Origin: Tubiluchus corallicola
Lineage: Eukaryota > Priapulida > Priapulimorpha > Priapulimorphida > Tubiluchidae
NCBI GenBank assembly: GCA_030141605.1
Contig: JAQGDQ010000103.1
Location: forward strand, 352,001 to 416,000
Reading direction: 5' to 3'
Length of the DNA stretch: 64,000 bases
Every line of letters begins with the position of its first letter. Position 1 is the stretch's first letter. Made by a program: the position numbers and the translations under genes. This document shows positions 12,101-24,009 of this stretch, piece after piece. The notes under the pieces were generated by a model, which worked only from the letters and a program-made list of their open reading frames with translations, was not told the origin of the DNA and searched no databases.

Positions 12101-13404
12101 CCGCACAGTTGACTCAATATTTTTCCTTCACATGCTTCAATAAGACACTTTCTTGTGACTAATAAGCTTTTATGAGTTTTATATCATTTTAGTTCGCGTT
12201 TATCCTATAATATACATAGAAACAATCATGTGTAGTACCGTTTTGTCTGCAAGCAGGAACGTTTATCATACGCTATATGCTAGCGTAATGGTTTCCTTTG
12301 ACCCGCCCATCTCCTGCAGTTAACCTCGTTACCCAAGAATTCCTGGAAGCTAAACATTTAATCACTTGCTTAGCGGTTTGCTTTTGAAGCTCTGGCTGTC
12401 GTTGCCAGAAAGTTTAATCAGGTAGATGTTGCCGTTATGCCAGGAACGCAGGTACAGTACAGTAAGTACATCACAATTATAGCAAGCGGGAGCTTAGGCG
12501 AAACTACAGACGAAGCTACTTGCTTCCACGGTCTCCACCAACAGTTTAAGCACACCAAGCACTAAGTATTTTATGAGAATTTTTACATCAACAACAACAG
12601 ATTTGTCATTAATTGAACTTTGTGAGCCAACTTCTTTGGGATGAAATGAAGCAGCTGACTTTGAAGGAATTTTTGTAATTTTTGCAAATAAACAGACTTG
12701 TCTGATTTAGAAAAGTATACTTTTTAATTTATTGCTAATTCACTTATATAAATTAATATTTTAAAATATGTTTTTTAATTTTTAACTGCACAAAGGAATT
12801 TAGGCATTACTTCATTTCTAAAATTCATTAAATACCTTTGCAGTGCACAGTAAGCTGGTGACTCGTACTTATACCAGTAATACTACAGCCATCGGTTAAT
12901 AGGTTCAGTCAGTTAATTGGGTCAAAACACTTCGGTCCCAAAGTTAGTTTATTAAGCTGCACCTACTGTACTTTTATCAAGAATATTGGAAACAGAATGC
13001 TTCACATTTACTTGTTTTTCTGAATTTCCAGAAAACTGTACAAAACAATGTACAAATAACGTAAAAGTTGTCTACTGTTTTTTCATTAATTTTTATGTCT
13101 AAAAGTCAAACCTCAGAAGTGTTAACTCACAGCTTGCTAGTTGTCAAGTTAGTGAAGAATAGCATGGAGGAACTCCTCGCATGCAGACATTACTTAAGTT
13201 TTATTTTTATGTTATCTGCAGTCTTCACATGTATAAAAATCATTTGATTCGTTTTACAGAGTTAAAAAAGTTCAGCCATCTTGGGCATGGGAACATCGCT
13301 TCCTTCTTTCCATGATTGGTTATTTACTGTGTTTGATAGCTATCGGAGTGGCAAATTCATCTTTCGCTCGAAAGCTCATCCGAAAGTGGGCACACAGTTA
13401 TTAG
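6169..13404 (+). CDS. PARP16: PARP16, ER-anchored mono-ADP-ribosyltransferase (six coding exons)
   Basis: Coding exons: 6169-6432, 7410-7559, 7979-8194, 8577-8742, 10398-10542, 13260-13404. All junctions are GT-AG and in phase, giving 361 residues (human is about 322). The N-terminal helical domain carries [17 protein letters not shown]. The catalytic domain shows [17 protein letters not shown] and KYFVVTND, so the H-Y-Y set is His189, Tyr219 and Tyr289; the first two match human His152 and Tyr182 with a constant offset of 37. A single hydrophobic segment at about 328-345, followed by a basic tail, is the tail anchor. The family attaches ADP-ribose to ER proteins, including the stress sensors PERK and IRE1. 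The start is uncertain. ATG 6169 is the first in-frame ATG, but the frame stays open up to a good acceptor ending at 6130, so an upstream exon may exist. The roughly 35 extra N-terminal residues are unusual. Large introns hold transposon remnants. Confidence 0.95.
6905..7078 (+). repeat. Dispersed repeat family E, copy 1
   Basis: Shares long blocks with 24010-24262, including the segment around caaatagttatgtgcaaag and the phrase cagtgttttgaat. It lies in PARP16 intron 1. No coding capacity is visible. Class unknown. Confidence 0.6.
8770..9385 (+). mobile_element. Decayed mariner/IS630-like element, family D copy 1
   Basis: Lies in PARP16 intron 4 and is alignable along its length with 41578-42260, sharing blocks such as aaatcaaccagttta and acttaatcct. 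The 3' part resembles the C-terminal end of a Tc1/mariner-type transposase, clearer in the other copy, which still reads GGHIEYLL before a stop. Here it is disabled by frameshifts and stops. Family assignment is inferred from that motif only. Confidence 0.55.
11023..11538 (-). CDS. 171-codon ORF antisense within PARP16 intron 5, function unknown
   Basis: The frame is open for 171 codons on the strand opposite PARP16, starting at a TTG rather than an ATG; the nearest in-frame ATG is much further in. That is long for DNA this AT-rich, where chance frames rarely exceed about 100 codons. The peptide has a polar, Leu/Phe-rich body, a segment rich in Lys, Arg and Gln near the middle, and a C-terminal duplication in which LPGVYILLF is followed by LPGVYLLAW, arising from a short DNA duplication (actccaggtaa twice). 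No known motif is visible. It may be an exon of a nested gene, a captured transposon ORF, or chance. Confidence 0.3.
   Translation of the reverse strand: MVTNDSIFANNLELSLSYTTSYCVSEIRADKKVSFNITFSRSNNLLLKFLSFEKSEFRVILRESKQTLAVTFYENPDNQGLNYIGQIQRIILLKRQRMNCNESDLLLKVLETVFPAGFDNAMFEKNSLCKTQTFLLIILRHLPGVYILLFTLPGVYLLAWQNLRTFTYNSE
11975..12968. mobile_element. Tigger/mariner-type non-autonomous element with TA target duplication
   Basis: The left end cagtaggtgccgcttaatag and right end ttaagctgcacctactg are inverted copies, each flanked by TA (11973-11974 and 12969-12970), the hallmark of Tc1/mariner insertion. Near the left end the motif attgactca recurs, and near the right end attgggtca does. No transposase frame remains. 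It lies in PARP16 intron 5. Confidence 0.75.
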
Positions 13405-14887
13405 AATGGAGGTCAAACGTTTTGTGCAACTGTTGACTGATAATTTATGGCCTAATTGCTTAATACCAAGTGTACTCAGTCAAATTTTTTCTACAATTTT
13501 GTACAAACACTGTAAATGTTTTAGCTTATCCTGCCTTGATTACAGGTAATTTATTTTAGTTGCAGGTAATTCATTTATGCTTACATTTATCAAATTGAAT
13601 TTATGCAGGTTGTTTCCAAATGTTTAAATTTTTATGGTGAAATTAAAATTTGAAAATGAGGGAGTGCGTTTATAGTTTGTATGTGCATTACACATCACTC
13701 ACGTGTGAGCAGGAACTGATGTTGCAAAAACAAAATTGTGCCGCATACTATCGAGTTCCATGGTAATTACTTTACTCAATGTGTCTAAGTGGGAAAATTG
13801 ATAGGTCGGGTATTTTTTCAATTACTTGTAAATGCAACTAGCGTAATTTCAAAGTATGTGATTTAGAAAGTAGCTTAATAATAACAAATAACTGAGAGAA
13901 TTATATGAGAACTATAATAGTTTCTCAGTTGCTGTCTTCTACAGTTTTGCAGATGAAATTGATATTTTACTGATATTTTGTTGATTTTACCCCCAAAGAT
14001 TCAGTTTACATACTTAAATTAAGGGTCTGTCCCATCTGCTAAATGTAAGCGAAATATTACCGGATTTCACTATAAGCAGTAAGTAAAAAGTAACAAAGTT
14101 GTAACTGCATCATATTACTTGTTGAAAACATCTTACTTAGGTTACAATATTAATTACTATGCAGATCATTATTTATGGCAGATTTTTTGCCACTGATCCT
14201 TTTAGAAGCCGACAGTTTCAAGAGAAACAAAATTCTGATGGTTCAACTAAAGTCAAGAATTCATTGCTAAAATGAAATTATGAAACACTTGCCACTGAGT
14301 GAGAAAACAGGTTGCAAGAAAGTTTGTGGTCATAAAAATGTATTGCCATAAAATGACACGTCTTAAAAGTGGTCTGATTGAGATTTCACATTTGGACTTT
14401 CCTGCTCGCTACTTTAAGGAAATATATTGTTACTACTATTTTACCTCTCTCTAGCGGCTTGTGCACTTCCGTGTGAGGAAGTAACGTGTAGGAATAGTGT
14501 ATGTAATAAAGATCAGACAAATGTGGCTGTGCCAGCAACATGTGTGACAAAGTCATACATAAAATGACACTAACGGGGTACAAGGACAGTAAGTGGTTTA
14601 CTCTGCCATGAAGAGAAGGATGTGCACATCATTGCCACTACAAAATAAACTTTGTACGATTCTGCAAGAAATTTTGCATTTTATATGCATTTTTATAGAG
14701 CTGCCTGTTCATAGTATAAAAGTACTAAAGATTAAATTTAAGGTTATATAACATGCATATATACTTTGTATTTTTGGCTTATGCTGTTCCTGTTATTCTA
14801 ATGATTTTCATAATGAATTTGATAAATAAGAATGTATTTTTTTTGTTTCATGATGATAATGATTGCTTTCACACGTTACGTAATGTA

Positions 14888-15728
14888 ATACAATAGAATA
14901 TCATTATAGCGAACCTGCTAGGTACCCAGAAAAAAGTACTATAAAACTGAGGTATTCTATTAGTATACGCAGCTAATCATATATTACTAGATGGATAAGC
15001 ATGTATTAATAATAAATGTGTATAAATAATATACAACGTGTGGCTTCACAGAGAATGTAAAGTACTTTTAGAAGTTGTTGTCAAGTATCAATTGCTTTGC
15101 AGTATATTCAAATTCAATGGAATACATTTTGAGTTCAGTAAATTAAAAATTGATGAATGTTTGTGCATACACTTAAATCTGTTGTAAATGTGCGTGACAT
15201 GTTCAGTAGAAGTAGTTAGTGAGATCCAAAAAAGTCTGTCAATTTTTGAAAAAAATTCTATTTGTCCCTGGTATAAAGTTTTTGCAGTAGTGTCCATCAG
15301 TTGAAACATCTCAACAGTACGCTGCATAATGTACGTACATAAAACAGCTGCTTCCCAAGCCGTCGAGTGTCTCATTGTTTTTATACAGTTAGTAGACAAA
15401 ATGACTTTTCGACACGACATGTTAACAACTCTGCATACTCCATGCCCAACAACTTTTTTGCAGCACCACGAAAGGCGGGTTAAATTTAGGTGGCAAAGGT
15501 GAAGTATGCAATGAAAACTTACAAATATGGTGTAATACAGCAATAGGATCTGACAAAAAGTCCGAAATACGCAAAAACTGAGTATGCTGTATTCATAGCA
15601 ATTATACTACTTAAATTGTTGATTTTAGTGATGAAAGTTTGTTCTTTTATGCGAGTTTGCACTACGTGTGTGTGTGTGTGTGTGTGTGCAAGAAACCATG
15701 TTCGCCATAATGGTGTTATAAAGTAGTT
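14888..15728 (-). mobile_element. MITE family B, copy 1
   Basis: The right end reads gccataatggtgttata and the left end is an inverted, diverged version near 14895 (tatcattatagcgaac). It aligns with copies at 18979, 54672 and 62227 in blocks such as the one following ctttgcag and the tail around tagatgg. It contains the longest frame of the family, 151 codons on the minus strand at 15088-15543. That frame is Cys-rich with no known motif; parts of it can be followed in other copies, so it may be a relic of the ancestral ORF. Confidence 0.7.
15666..15688 (+). repeat. TG dinucleotide microsatellite
   Basis: About eleven uninterrupted TG units. They lie inside the right part of the family B MITE. 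Confidence 0.9.
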
Positions 15729-16968
15729 TTAACGATATTACACTCCAGTTATTTTATCTTCATATATAAATATATATGAAATATATAATATATGAAATAT
15801 AAATTTGTCTTCATAGAATTGTAGATAATTATTATGTATGGAATGGTTTCTAGTATTGTTAAAAATTGCTAGGGATAATTAAAAGTGAAATTCAACAAAG
15901 ATGTTTTGCTTATTACTAGTAACCAAAGTTAAAAGTTATAATTGATTAGTTCTTTGTGGTGAAATTACTACAAACACAAAGGCACAAAGGTACTACGAGA
16001 AGTACGAAAAGCAAAAACTAGGCAGACCTACCAGGTGCAAGTGTCTCAGAAATCACCTTTGATTATTGACGTTTTATGGCCTAAGTGTGTGCTAAGAAAT
16101 CAAGCTATTATGGCCAGACATGCACAATATTTGTATTAGCACGAAAAACTAAGACGTTCGTTGAGTTCAAGTTATCTGCCTATTCTGACAGTTACAATAA
16201 ACAAGAAAGGTTTTCTTTATTTTGGCTTTTTGGATGTAGAGTAAGCGTTGGGACAAAACCAAACCTGCGAACTTTCACATATTAGTGTGTCACACGCATC
16301 AAATTTCATTTCTCACACATTCCACAACTTCACAATCAAGTTTGTAAATCACCTGACTTTGCTATTAGCATTATACAGTAGCGTTCATATGTCTTTTATA
16401 CCAAAGGGTATTAAAATTGAAAATCAAGCATTTTTGGGAGCTTTTTCATGTGTACAAAAGAACATTTATATATACATTATGTATAGTGAATTGCAATAAC
16501 AGCAGTTTAATCATAATAAAAAAGGCTCAGTAGTAGACAAAAAGTGGCTTAATTTTCTGATATCTTGATTTTGCATAGCACACAAAATGCAAAAATTTCT
16601 GGGGCATTAATTTGTCTGCTGCATCCCTACTGGGGGCAAAATGACCCCGGGCTCTTTCTGTTTCACACTAATTGTTTACATCAAATAATTGGCAGGTCTG
16701 AAAAAACCATTGCGGAATTTGTAATGTAAATTCTATTTCATAAAACAACATTGATCAATGAAACTAATAAACGAAGCAATGAGTATAAAAATATTCAACA
16801 AGATTATATTATATTAGACTTTAGTAGAAAATACCTTAACACAACCAGCTACATACATAATTGAAAAAAACATTTTCTCATCATTACAATTTACAAAGTG
16901 TATATCATATACTGTAATATATCATCATTCTGCATAATATCTTACCTACTTAGCCATTAAAACTGCCA

Positions 16969-19790
16969 TCATGTTGGTTCAGGAGATGACTCGAAACTAG
17001 AACTGTCGGCGTTTTTAGTCACTTCGTAATAAATAACAATAAAAATTGGCAGTAGTATGGCAACACCCAAGAACACTCCCATGATGCCCCACCAAGAAAT
17101 TCCACAGTCTATACCGCTAAATAATTTCTGTGGCTTGTGGAGAGGGTAGAATCTTTTACACGTTAACGTTTGCGTAACCTCGTCTAACGAGTTTTTGCAA
17201 CTACTACTGGCCGAGTCACGTATTCGCGCCAAGTCCCTGTCCATGTCTCGAAGAAACTTCTGTGCGTCCGAACTCTCGCCGTTCACCATATCACGGATGC
17301 TTATCGTTCTAACGTAATGTTCGGTCTCATCTTCCGAGCTGAGCGGGACGTCTGAACCGGAGACGGAGCGACGTCGGGGTTCGCTCGTATCGCCTTCGCC
17401 TGTCCTAACAGTGTTTCGGTCGGTCAAATCGACTAATTGCTGTGTCTGAGCATGTTGTTCTTGTAGTAGACCGTGTTGTTTTGCAGGTATTTTTATTGAT
17501 TTTAAAGCATAAAATTCAGTTTCCGACATCAAATTGTTGATCCGTTTCAACTCTCCCACCTAGAAATTTTGTAACTTCAAATATACCTAACCTCACAATT
17601 TCCAACTTAGGTCTGAAATGCATCTAGGAGTATGCTCCTAGGAGGGCTATACATCTACTGTACCTTGATGCAACATGTTTTACCTGAGAAACCAAATATG
17701 GTCAAGCTCGAATAATGAATGAGTGAAATGTTCATATGAAATTTATGAAAAATTTTAAAATATTAATAAAATAAAATTTTCGTCTAAATGCAGAACTCGG
17801 TAACACCACTGTCCTATTCAAGACATAAAGTTACTGTCAAGCAGACTGAACAAAGTCAAGAATCAGGAAAAATTCATTCTATTTAAAGGGGAAGAAAAGT
17901 GAATTTTAAAGTACATTCCAAAGAACTCCATAAAAAGCTATATTACTTAGCATCACACTTAACAGTTTGAAAGACTTTTGCGTTCGAAAGACAAAGTTGG
18001 AAAAGAAAGTTCTTAATAATTTAAAATAGTTGTGCCGCATGATAAAACTTTGCTGACTCACCATCCCAGTGTGCATCACTGATTCACCAAAGACCACATT
18101 ATTGATCTTATTGACAATATAAAGTAATTTAAACTTTTGCTTTTGCTTTGCTTTGCTTTAAACTTGTTTCAAACAACCTGCCGTTAAAATGGCTGCACTT
18201 AATGGTTATCACAGAACCTTAAATTTACAAGTTTTGTGCAGCATTTTTTTATAGTTAATACAAGCCTTGTATGCAATAGGACAGGATGCAAGGGATAGAA
18301 AATTTCAAAACAACTTTTTTGAGCTTTAATTATGAAGAGTGTTTTCTTGTAGTTCAAGAATGAGTGTAATTACATATTTTTGTAGTACATCCATAATTCT
18401 TTCAATAAAAATCAAACATTTAAGTACAGTGACTAAGAAACAGTATCACTTGATTGGAAAATACCCACCGGGCAGCCATATTGTAATGACAGTGTGCGCA
18501 ATGTATCACCTTCTACGATCCGCTTTTCAAGGAATGTCTGCAATTGGTCGCTTGGCTTCCTAATCTGACGCTCTGCCTGCAAAGCATCCCCTCGTGGCCG
18601 GATGCGAGACATCTCCAGGATGTCCTCGCTAGTGAGTTCCGTAGACTCCTCATTATCAAACGTGTAATATTGTACACCATCAAGCTTCTTCAACAAACCT
18701 AATTTAGAAGTAAAATGTTAAAAAACGTGGGGGAAATAAAACTGTTGCGACTGCAATGGCAAGTTATCATCTTTATCGTCACCATTTTGCTTCATCAACC
18801 ACAACTTGAGTCATTCTCAGAGGAAATTAAATGAGACAATTTCTTCCATTTTATAGACAGATTATCTCTTATACACACCAGATGATTCAGTGACTAATCA
18901 TTATGTGAGGATGAGATATTTTAAATTGTTGCTTGGCTCTAACTCAATGCAACTTCACTGACTGGTTGTGTTTGCATGTGCAGTATAACGTCACTAGAGG
19001 GAATCTTTTAGCGACCAAAAAAGTACTCTACAGCCGAGGTACTTTGTAAGCATACAAAGCTAGTCTATACAACTACTAGATGGGCAAGCATACATTAATA
19101 ATTGTATAAATAATGCATGATGTGCAGCTTCATAGAGGATGTTAAGTACTTTTACAAGATGCTATGCAAGTATCAACTACTTTGCAGCAGTATGTTTAAA
19201 CTCAATGAGATATATTTTATGTGACTACAATAAACTATTTTCCTGAATGTTTCATACTAAATTGGGTGCACACATTCAGCTGCGAATTTAGTAAAATCAG
19301 CGAGGTTAAAATCACGTTCTGTAAATTAATGAGGTTAAAAACAGTTGGCACAAAATTTCTGGTTGTCTTTTTTGTAAAAAGCTTTTGCTGCACAGTGTTA
19401 ATCAGTTGAAAGATCTCGGCAGTGCACTGCCAGTGTACTCACATACATAAAACAGTTAGGTGTCAAGCCGCTGAGTGACTCATTGTCTTTTTACAACTTG
19501 TAGACAAAATGATGTCCAGCAAAAGTAAATTGTGCAATAAAAATTTATAATATGTAGCAATACAGGCAAAGGGACCTGACAAAATTCCACAATACGCAAT
19601 AACTGAGAACATTGTATTCAAAACTATTACTCTAGTTAAACGAATAATGAAAGTTCGTTTTTTGTGAGTTAGCATTACCAGCGTGTATGCAATTTTTGCT
19701 ATAATAGTGTTATATTGAATATGAACAAATGAAAAACTATGAAATATGGATGTACTAACCTTTGCGAAAATTGCCTCTGCCTTTACTCAT
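16969..19790 (-). CDS. LysM-domain single-pass membrane protein, LYSMD3/LYSMD4 type (three exons)
   Basis: Exons on the minus strand: 19790-19760 (MSKGRGNFRK plus one base), 18698-18469 and 17559-16969, joined at GTTAGT and GTGGGT donors in phase to give 283 residues. The LysM domain spans about 68-112 and is split by intron 2: GDTLRTLSLQYGCP joins VGELKRINNL, then FYALKSIKIP. A Ser/Glu-rich linker follows, with FLRDMDRDLARI at 188-199 as in vertebrate LYSMD3/4. Then comes the conserved DCGISWWG and one membrane segment at about 243-264, leaving a short acidic tail outside or in the lumen. Human LYSMD3 is a Golgi/surface protein reported to bind chitin-like glycans; the role here is inferred. 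It cannot be assigned to LYSMD3 rather than LYSMD4. The first coding exon is only 31 nt. Introns carry MITEs of families B and A. Confidence 0.93.
17883..18358 (+). mobile_element. MITE family A, copy 1
   Basis: One of eight copies in the window. It begins ttaaaggggaagaaaag and ends near gtgttttcttgtagttcaag. Shared internal landmarks are ttacttagcat, tgaaagac and ttattgatctta. It lies in intron 2 of the LysM gene. No ORF of its own. Confidence 0.75.
18979..19720 (-). mobile_element. MITE family B, copy 2
   Basis: Terminal sequences cagtataacgtcac (left) and tataatagtgttata (right) are diverged inverted repeats of the family. The interior aligns with the 14.9 kb copy, including ctttgcag and acataaaacag. 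It lies in intron 1 of the LysM gene. Confidence 0.7.
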
Positions 19791-20029
19791 GACGCTGATA
19801 GCATAAGCATAAAAAGCTTATCTGCCAAAAAATGTATGTAAGTTCAAAAACTAAGCATGTAAATAAGACACGACAGCTCATATAATGAGCAAACGATTAA
19901 ATGATAGTAACAAATTCTGAATAGTTTAGTGAAAAAATTGACATCCTGCTCACAAATATAAAGAAAAATCTTAGAAATATCATTCATTTTTAACTATTCA
20001 TTGCAGGTAATGAGTTGGAAAAAGGAAGG

Positions 20030-20125
20030 AGACACTGAAAAATGGTAGACTAGTTTGAACCAGGGACCTGGGATTAGTACTCAGGTGCTCTGCCAGCTGA
20101 GCCACTAGACCAACATGACAGAGCA
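20030..20125 (-). repeat. tRNA-derived SINE or tRNA pseudogene
   Basis: The minus strand shows an A-box-like stretch (tagtggctcagctggcagag) and a B-box-like ggttcaaact at tRNA spacing. The acceptor arms do not pair well and the anticodon arm closes only with an 11-base loop, so it is not a working tRNA. Short SINEs of this kind are common in invertebrate genomes. Confidence 0.6.
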
Positions 20126-20488
20126 GGTCTGAGATTTTTCCTTGCAGGATACAGTAGAACCCATCTGTACCCATGACAGAGGGGGATACTTTAGGTACCA
20201 ACAATTTTCTCAAATTAGTTAGGAACTAGGATATCATTAATTAATTAGATTATGACTGTGATTGCCATAGTTTATAAACCACTGCAATTTATTTTAACAA
20301 TCTTAGCCATACAATGTAGTTTATGCTAGCTTGCAAGTGAAAATATAATCCATAAAAAATCTAACAAATTATATATATTAAAATGGAATTCATTGCCGAC
20401 CGGTTTCGAACAAAACTGTTCATTATCAAGGTTTCTAAAATAAAAGAAATTTACCAAAATTTAGAAACAACATCGAAATACAATTCAG

Positions 20489-20559
20489 TAGTTAACAGCC
20501 AAAAGATATATGATATAATATTATATAGATTATATCATACATCTTTTGGCTATTAACTA
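20489..20559. repeat. Near-perfect hairpin, 31-bp arms and 9-base loop
   Basis: The left arm (20489-20519) starts tagttaacagccaaaag; the right arm (20529-20559) ends cttttggctattaacta. They pair at about 29 of 31 positions with an AT-rich 9-base loop. It could be a fold-back element end, a stem for a small RNA, or a cruciform-prone palindrome. No coding context. Confidence 0.8.
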
Positions 20560-20890
20560 CTTAAAATCACTTATAATTCTATAAATATTAATCTTGACAA
20601 AATTCACTGACTCACTCTTGTAAATTGTCTTGCAAGGACAGTACTTGCTCATGATGATAAAGAAAAATGCTCAGACTGCAATCTTGAGTGACTGAACCTA
20701 AATGCAAAACCTGCAATCAATATTTCATCATCTTTTCACTAATCACCATTTCGAAGTTAGTAATTACCATATTTCTCGAAATATGACATGCAGTGGCGCA
20801 TAAGACACCCTCCATTTTGCAGGGCAACATTGAAAAAAAGTTATGCCCCTTAATTAGGATTATGGCTGTTTTTTTGCTTGTTGTAATAAT

Positions 20891-21375
20891 TTAAAGGGTA
20901 GCAAAAGGGAGTTTTAGAGTATGTCACGAAGAATTTTCCAAACAAAGTTATATTACTTAGCATTATGCTTACTTGTTTGAAAGACTCATGCAATTGGAAA
21001 AGAATGTTTTCAATAAATTAAAATGTTCATGCCACTATGTAAAACAACATTGCATTACCTTCCCAGTGTGCACCACTGATTCACAAAAAACATATTATTG
21101 ATCTTACTCACAATATAAATTAATTTAAACTTTTGCTTAGTTAGTGAAGAGTGTGCTAAGAATGTTCTGATTAATTTTCAAACTTTACTCAACGTTATCT
21201 AAACTTATTTCAAAGACCTCACCATTAAAATAGCTGCACTTAATGGTCATCATCGCAGGAGTTTAAATTTTGAAGCTTTATACAGCATTGCTGCTAATAA
21301 AAGTTCTGTGCACAATAAATTTTTAAATGAAATTTTTAATCTTTATTTATAGAAGAGTGTTTTCTTGTGCTTTAA
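20891..21375 (+). mobile_element. MITE family A, copy 2
   Basis: Begins ttaaagggtagcaaaag and ends gttttcttgtgctttaa, so both ends are present and give the short terminal inverted repeat of the family (ttaaag...caagaaaa). The interior aligns with copy 1 throughout. Confidence 0.75.
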
Positions 21376-21888
21376 GAGTTTGTGATCACATGATATTTCT
21401 TGCTGCTAACAGACGACAAACATCTTGATGTACAGCAGCTATCTACAGGCTCTTGTCTGCTGCCAAAGATGTTGCCACAGATAAAGCACTGCAGGTACTA
21501 CAACTTAAATGATAGCAATTTAACATGCTACATAAACAAAGTGAAGTCTAGTATAGCATGAATACCATGCATAGTATAGCACAGAATACCACACACAGTA
21601 CAGCATAGAATACCTTTAAAGCAAATCAAAAATATGTTATGCAAAAACTAGCAGCAATTTGTTAAAAGGAAGACAGATGCTATCATCTATGGAACACAAA
21701 CAGCTCTGTAGCGATACTCTAAGAAGCGAGGGTTCCTGCAAATTTGTGAACAACTGAAAGAGACTGACGGCTTAACAAATTGTAACAAGAATGTCAATAT
21801 TCAGTCTTTATGAACAACGACTTTGATTTGTTTTCATCGTCTCAATAATGCAATCAACAGAACAGTTATTGTTGATAACAACATGGTA

Positions 21889-22922
21889 CAGTAAGTCCTC
21901 GCTTAACGATGCTAATGCAGGCCAGCAAAACGTTGCTAAATGAAACAATGTTTTCCATAAGAAACAACGTAAAAGCATTCACTTGCATTCCAGGAACAAA
22001 AATGAATAGTGCTTGATTATGTAAAAACATTCATGAAGCGTTGTTATGTAAAAGCATTCAGTTGTGTTGCCGGGGAAAAAGCAATAAAGTTTGGCTCATA
22101 AATTAAACACTTTATATGGTTTATTGCTTACAGTTCAAATTTACAGTTATTGCCAGTACTCACGAGCAGTTGGCTTATCTTCACCGTCAGTTTCAGCAAT
22201 TAATTGTTCAAAAGTTCAGCATAGATAATATGCCTTAAAAACAGCAATTGAACACAAAATCCGTCGGCTGTATTAATGCTGTATTATGTGGTGGCAGGAA
22301 AATGATTTTTGTCGCAAAGATCATCAATTTGAAGGCACATTGATAACAAGCATAAGAATTTTGAAATGTGTGTTCTATTGAGCACAGTATTCTCCATGCA
22401 GGGATAGCATGTTCGGTCAGCCATTCAGTGAAACTTTTGCCTTTTATCCGCACTTTCTTGTTATGTTTCCAAATGACAAGCAGGTGCATTTCCTGCCAAC
22501 AGCAATGTGAATTTGTCTTTTGTTGTTTTTGAAACCAGGCATTAATCTTTCTTCCCGCGATATATAAGGTCGTGTTGGCATACTCTTCCAAAAGAGTCCC
22601 ATTTCATCAACATTAAAACTTATTTGCTTGAATAACCACTGTCTGAGAGTATACTCTCAGAATAGTTTCAGATAAGAATTTTGTCTAAACAATAAATCAT
22701 TGTGTCATGCATAGCTGCATCTGATTACCTGCTATCAGTTTAGTTGTGGCACGGTGACCTGGGTTAAGTAGTGAGCTTCTTAACACACTACAAGCACAGT
22801 AAATAAGATTTTAGTATTTAAAGTAATACAAAAAAATCGTCGATAAAGCGAAACATGCGATGTTAAGCGAACAAAAATGGCAAAGGTGGCTAAGTGAGGA
22901 GTCGTTAAGTGAGGACTTACTG
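21889..22922 (-). mobile_element. Degenerate Tigger/pogo DNA transposon with transposase remnant
   Basis: The ends cagtaagtcctcgcttaacg and, inverted, cgttaagtgaggacttactg are flanked by TA on both sides (21887-21888, 22923-22924). On the minus strand an open stretch at 22235-22591 matches the C-terminal part of a DDE transposase of the Tigger/jerky group; the recognisable motif is IIFLPPHNTALIQPTD, which in intact proteins reads FLPPNTTxLxQPxD. The remainder of the transposase is missing or broken, so the element is inactive. At about 1.03 kb it is under half the length of a full Tigger. Confidence 0.85.
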
Positions 22923-23778
22923 TACCTCTTTACTGCTTACGTTTTCATGCAGATTTGAACATCGTCACCACAGCACTTTCACAAGCATAAATATAGTTTT
23001 AATATACATTAAATTATAAACTAATGAATGCTACTGTAGTAGTAATATTAGAGTGCACTGCAACCTGATTTTACAGAACCAAATTTTTAAAACTTTTTTA
23101 CTGAAACAAAATTAGCCGAATTTCACAAAATTTTGCTTACTGAAACCGAATAGTTGCCGAAGTTTACCGACATTTTTAAAATCAATTCACAAGAAAGTTG
23201 CTTTAGCTATTTCATAAATCATATATATTTAACATTGCGTGTTAACACTATAGTAATTTCTTTAATATTACTGCTTAATCAACAATAGTCAAAATGTAAA
23301 TATCAGGACGAAACTAACTGAAATATTTTACACTAAAGTGCAATTAGCTGTTTTATAAATAATGGATAAAAAATCACATAAGGTTGCACATTGTTTGCAT
23401 GCACTTACCACTCTGTTTCTGTCTAATGTCCTAGGTGATATTTTTTGTCACACACCCGGCCGGGAATTTAAATATTCCACAATTCACACACAACGCTTTT
23501 AAAAATTTTTTTTGAAAAACTCTCCTCCCTCCCTACTGACATCTTTTGAACTCAAGAGATAAGACAGAAACAATTCTTTTGTGGCCGGCCTTACAGTTAC
23601 ACTAAATTCACTGAAAATTAAGACATTGGCAAAAATTCTTATAAGATTTATACTGTCTTCTGCTAAATTAACAAGAAAACCACGTGTACGTGCATCATAG
23701 AAATTAATAATGTCGACAAGTGAACAACTTGACAGTGTCCAGGCGCAGCACGGCAAATGGCAATTAGTGTTAGTGTGT

Positions 23779-23990
23779 GTTATCCAAATATAGATTACAT
23801 AGTGTTGCCCGAATATAGGTTACACAATGTTGCCGGAATATAGGTTACATAGTGTTGCCCAAATATAGGTTACACAATGTTGCCCGAATATAGGTTACAT
23901 AGTGTTGCCTGAATACAGGTTGCTTACTGTTATCCAAATATAGGTTGCTTAGTGTTGTCCAATTATAGATTGCTTAGTGCTTCGTGAATA
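23779..23990 (+). repeat. Minisatellite, 25-bp unit, about eight to nine copies
   Basis: Tandem units of 25 bases, for example tgcccgaatataggttacat followed by agtgt, with small substitutions that increase towards the right. No spacers separate the units, so this is a tandem array and not a CRISPR. Confidence 0.9.
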
Positions 23991-24009
23991 TAAATTAAAA
24001 ATGAAAAGT

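Larger units (their letters stand above)
13405..16968. other. Region between PARP16 and the LysM gene: no gene seen
   Basis: The two genes converge on this 3.6 kb interval, so it holds both 3' flanks. Apart from a family B MITE (14888-15728) and a TG microsatellite, it is unique-looking AT-rich DNA with only short frames and no protein similarity I can recognise. Confidence 0.6.

Noticed and set aside
20030-20125. Functional tRNA gene
   Set aside because: A- and B-box-like sequences are present, but the acceptor and anticodon arms do not form; a SINE or pseudogene is more likely.
23499-23756. 85-codon minus-strand frame
   Set aside because: Reads plausibly but has no motif, no convincing splice sites and no neighbour in phase.
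23779-23990. CRISPR-like array
   Set aside because: 25-bp units are directly adjacent with no unique spacers, in a eukaryotic setting.
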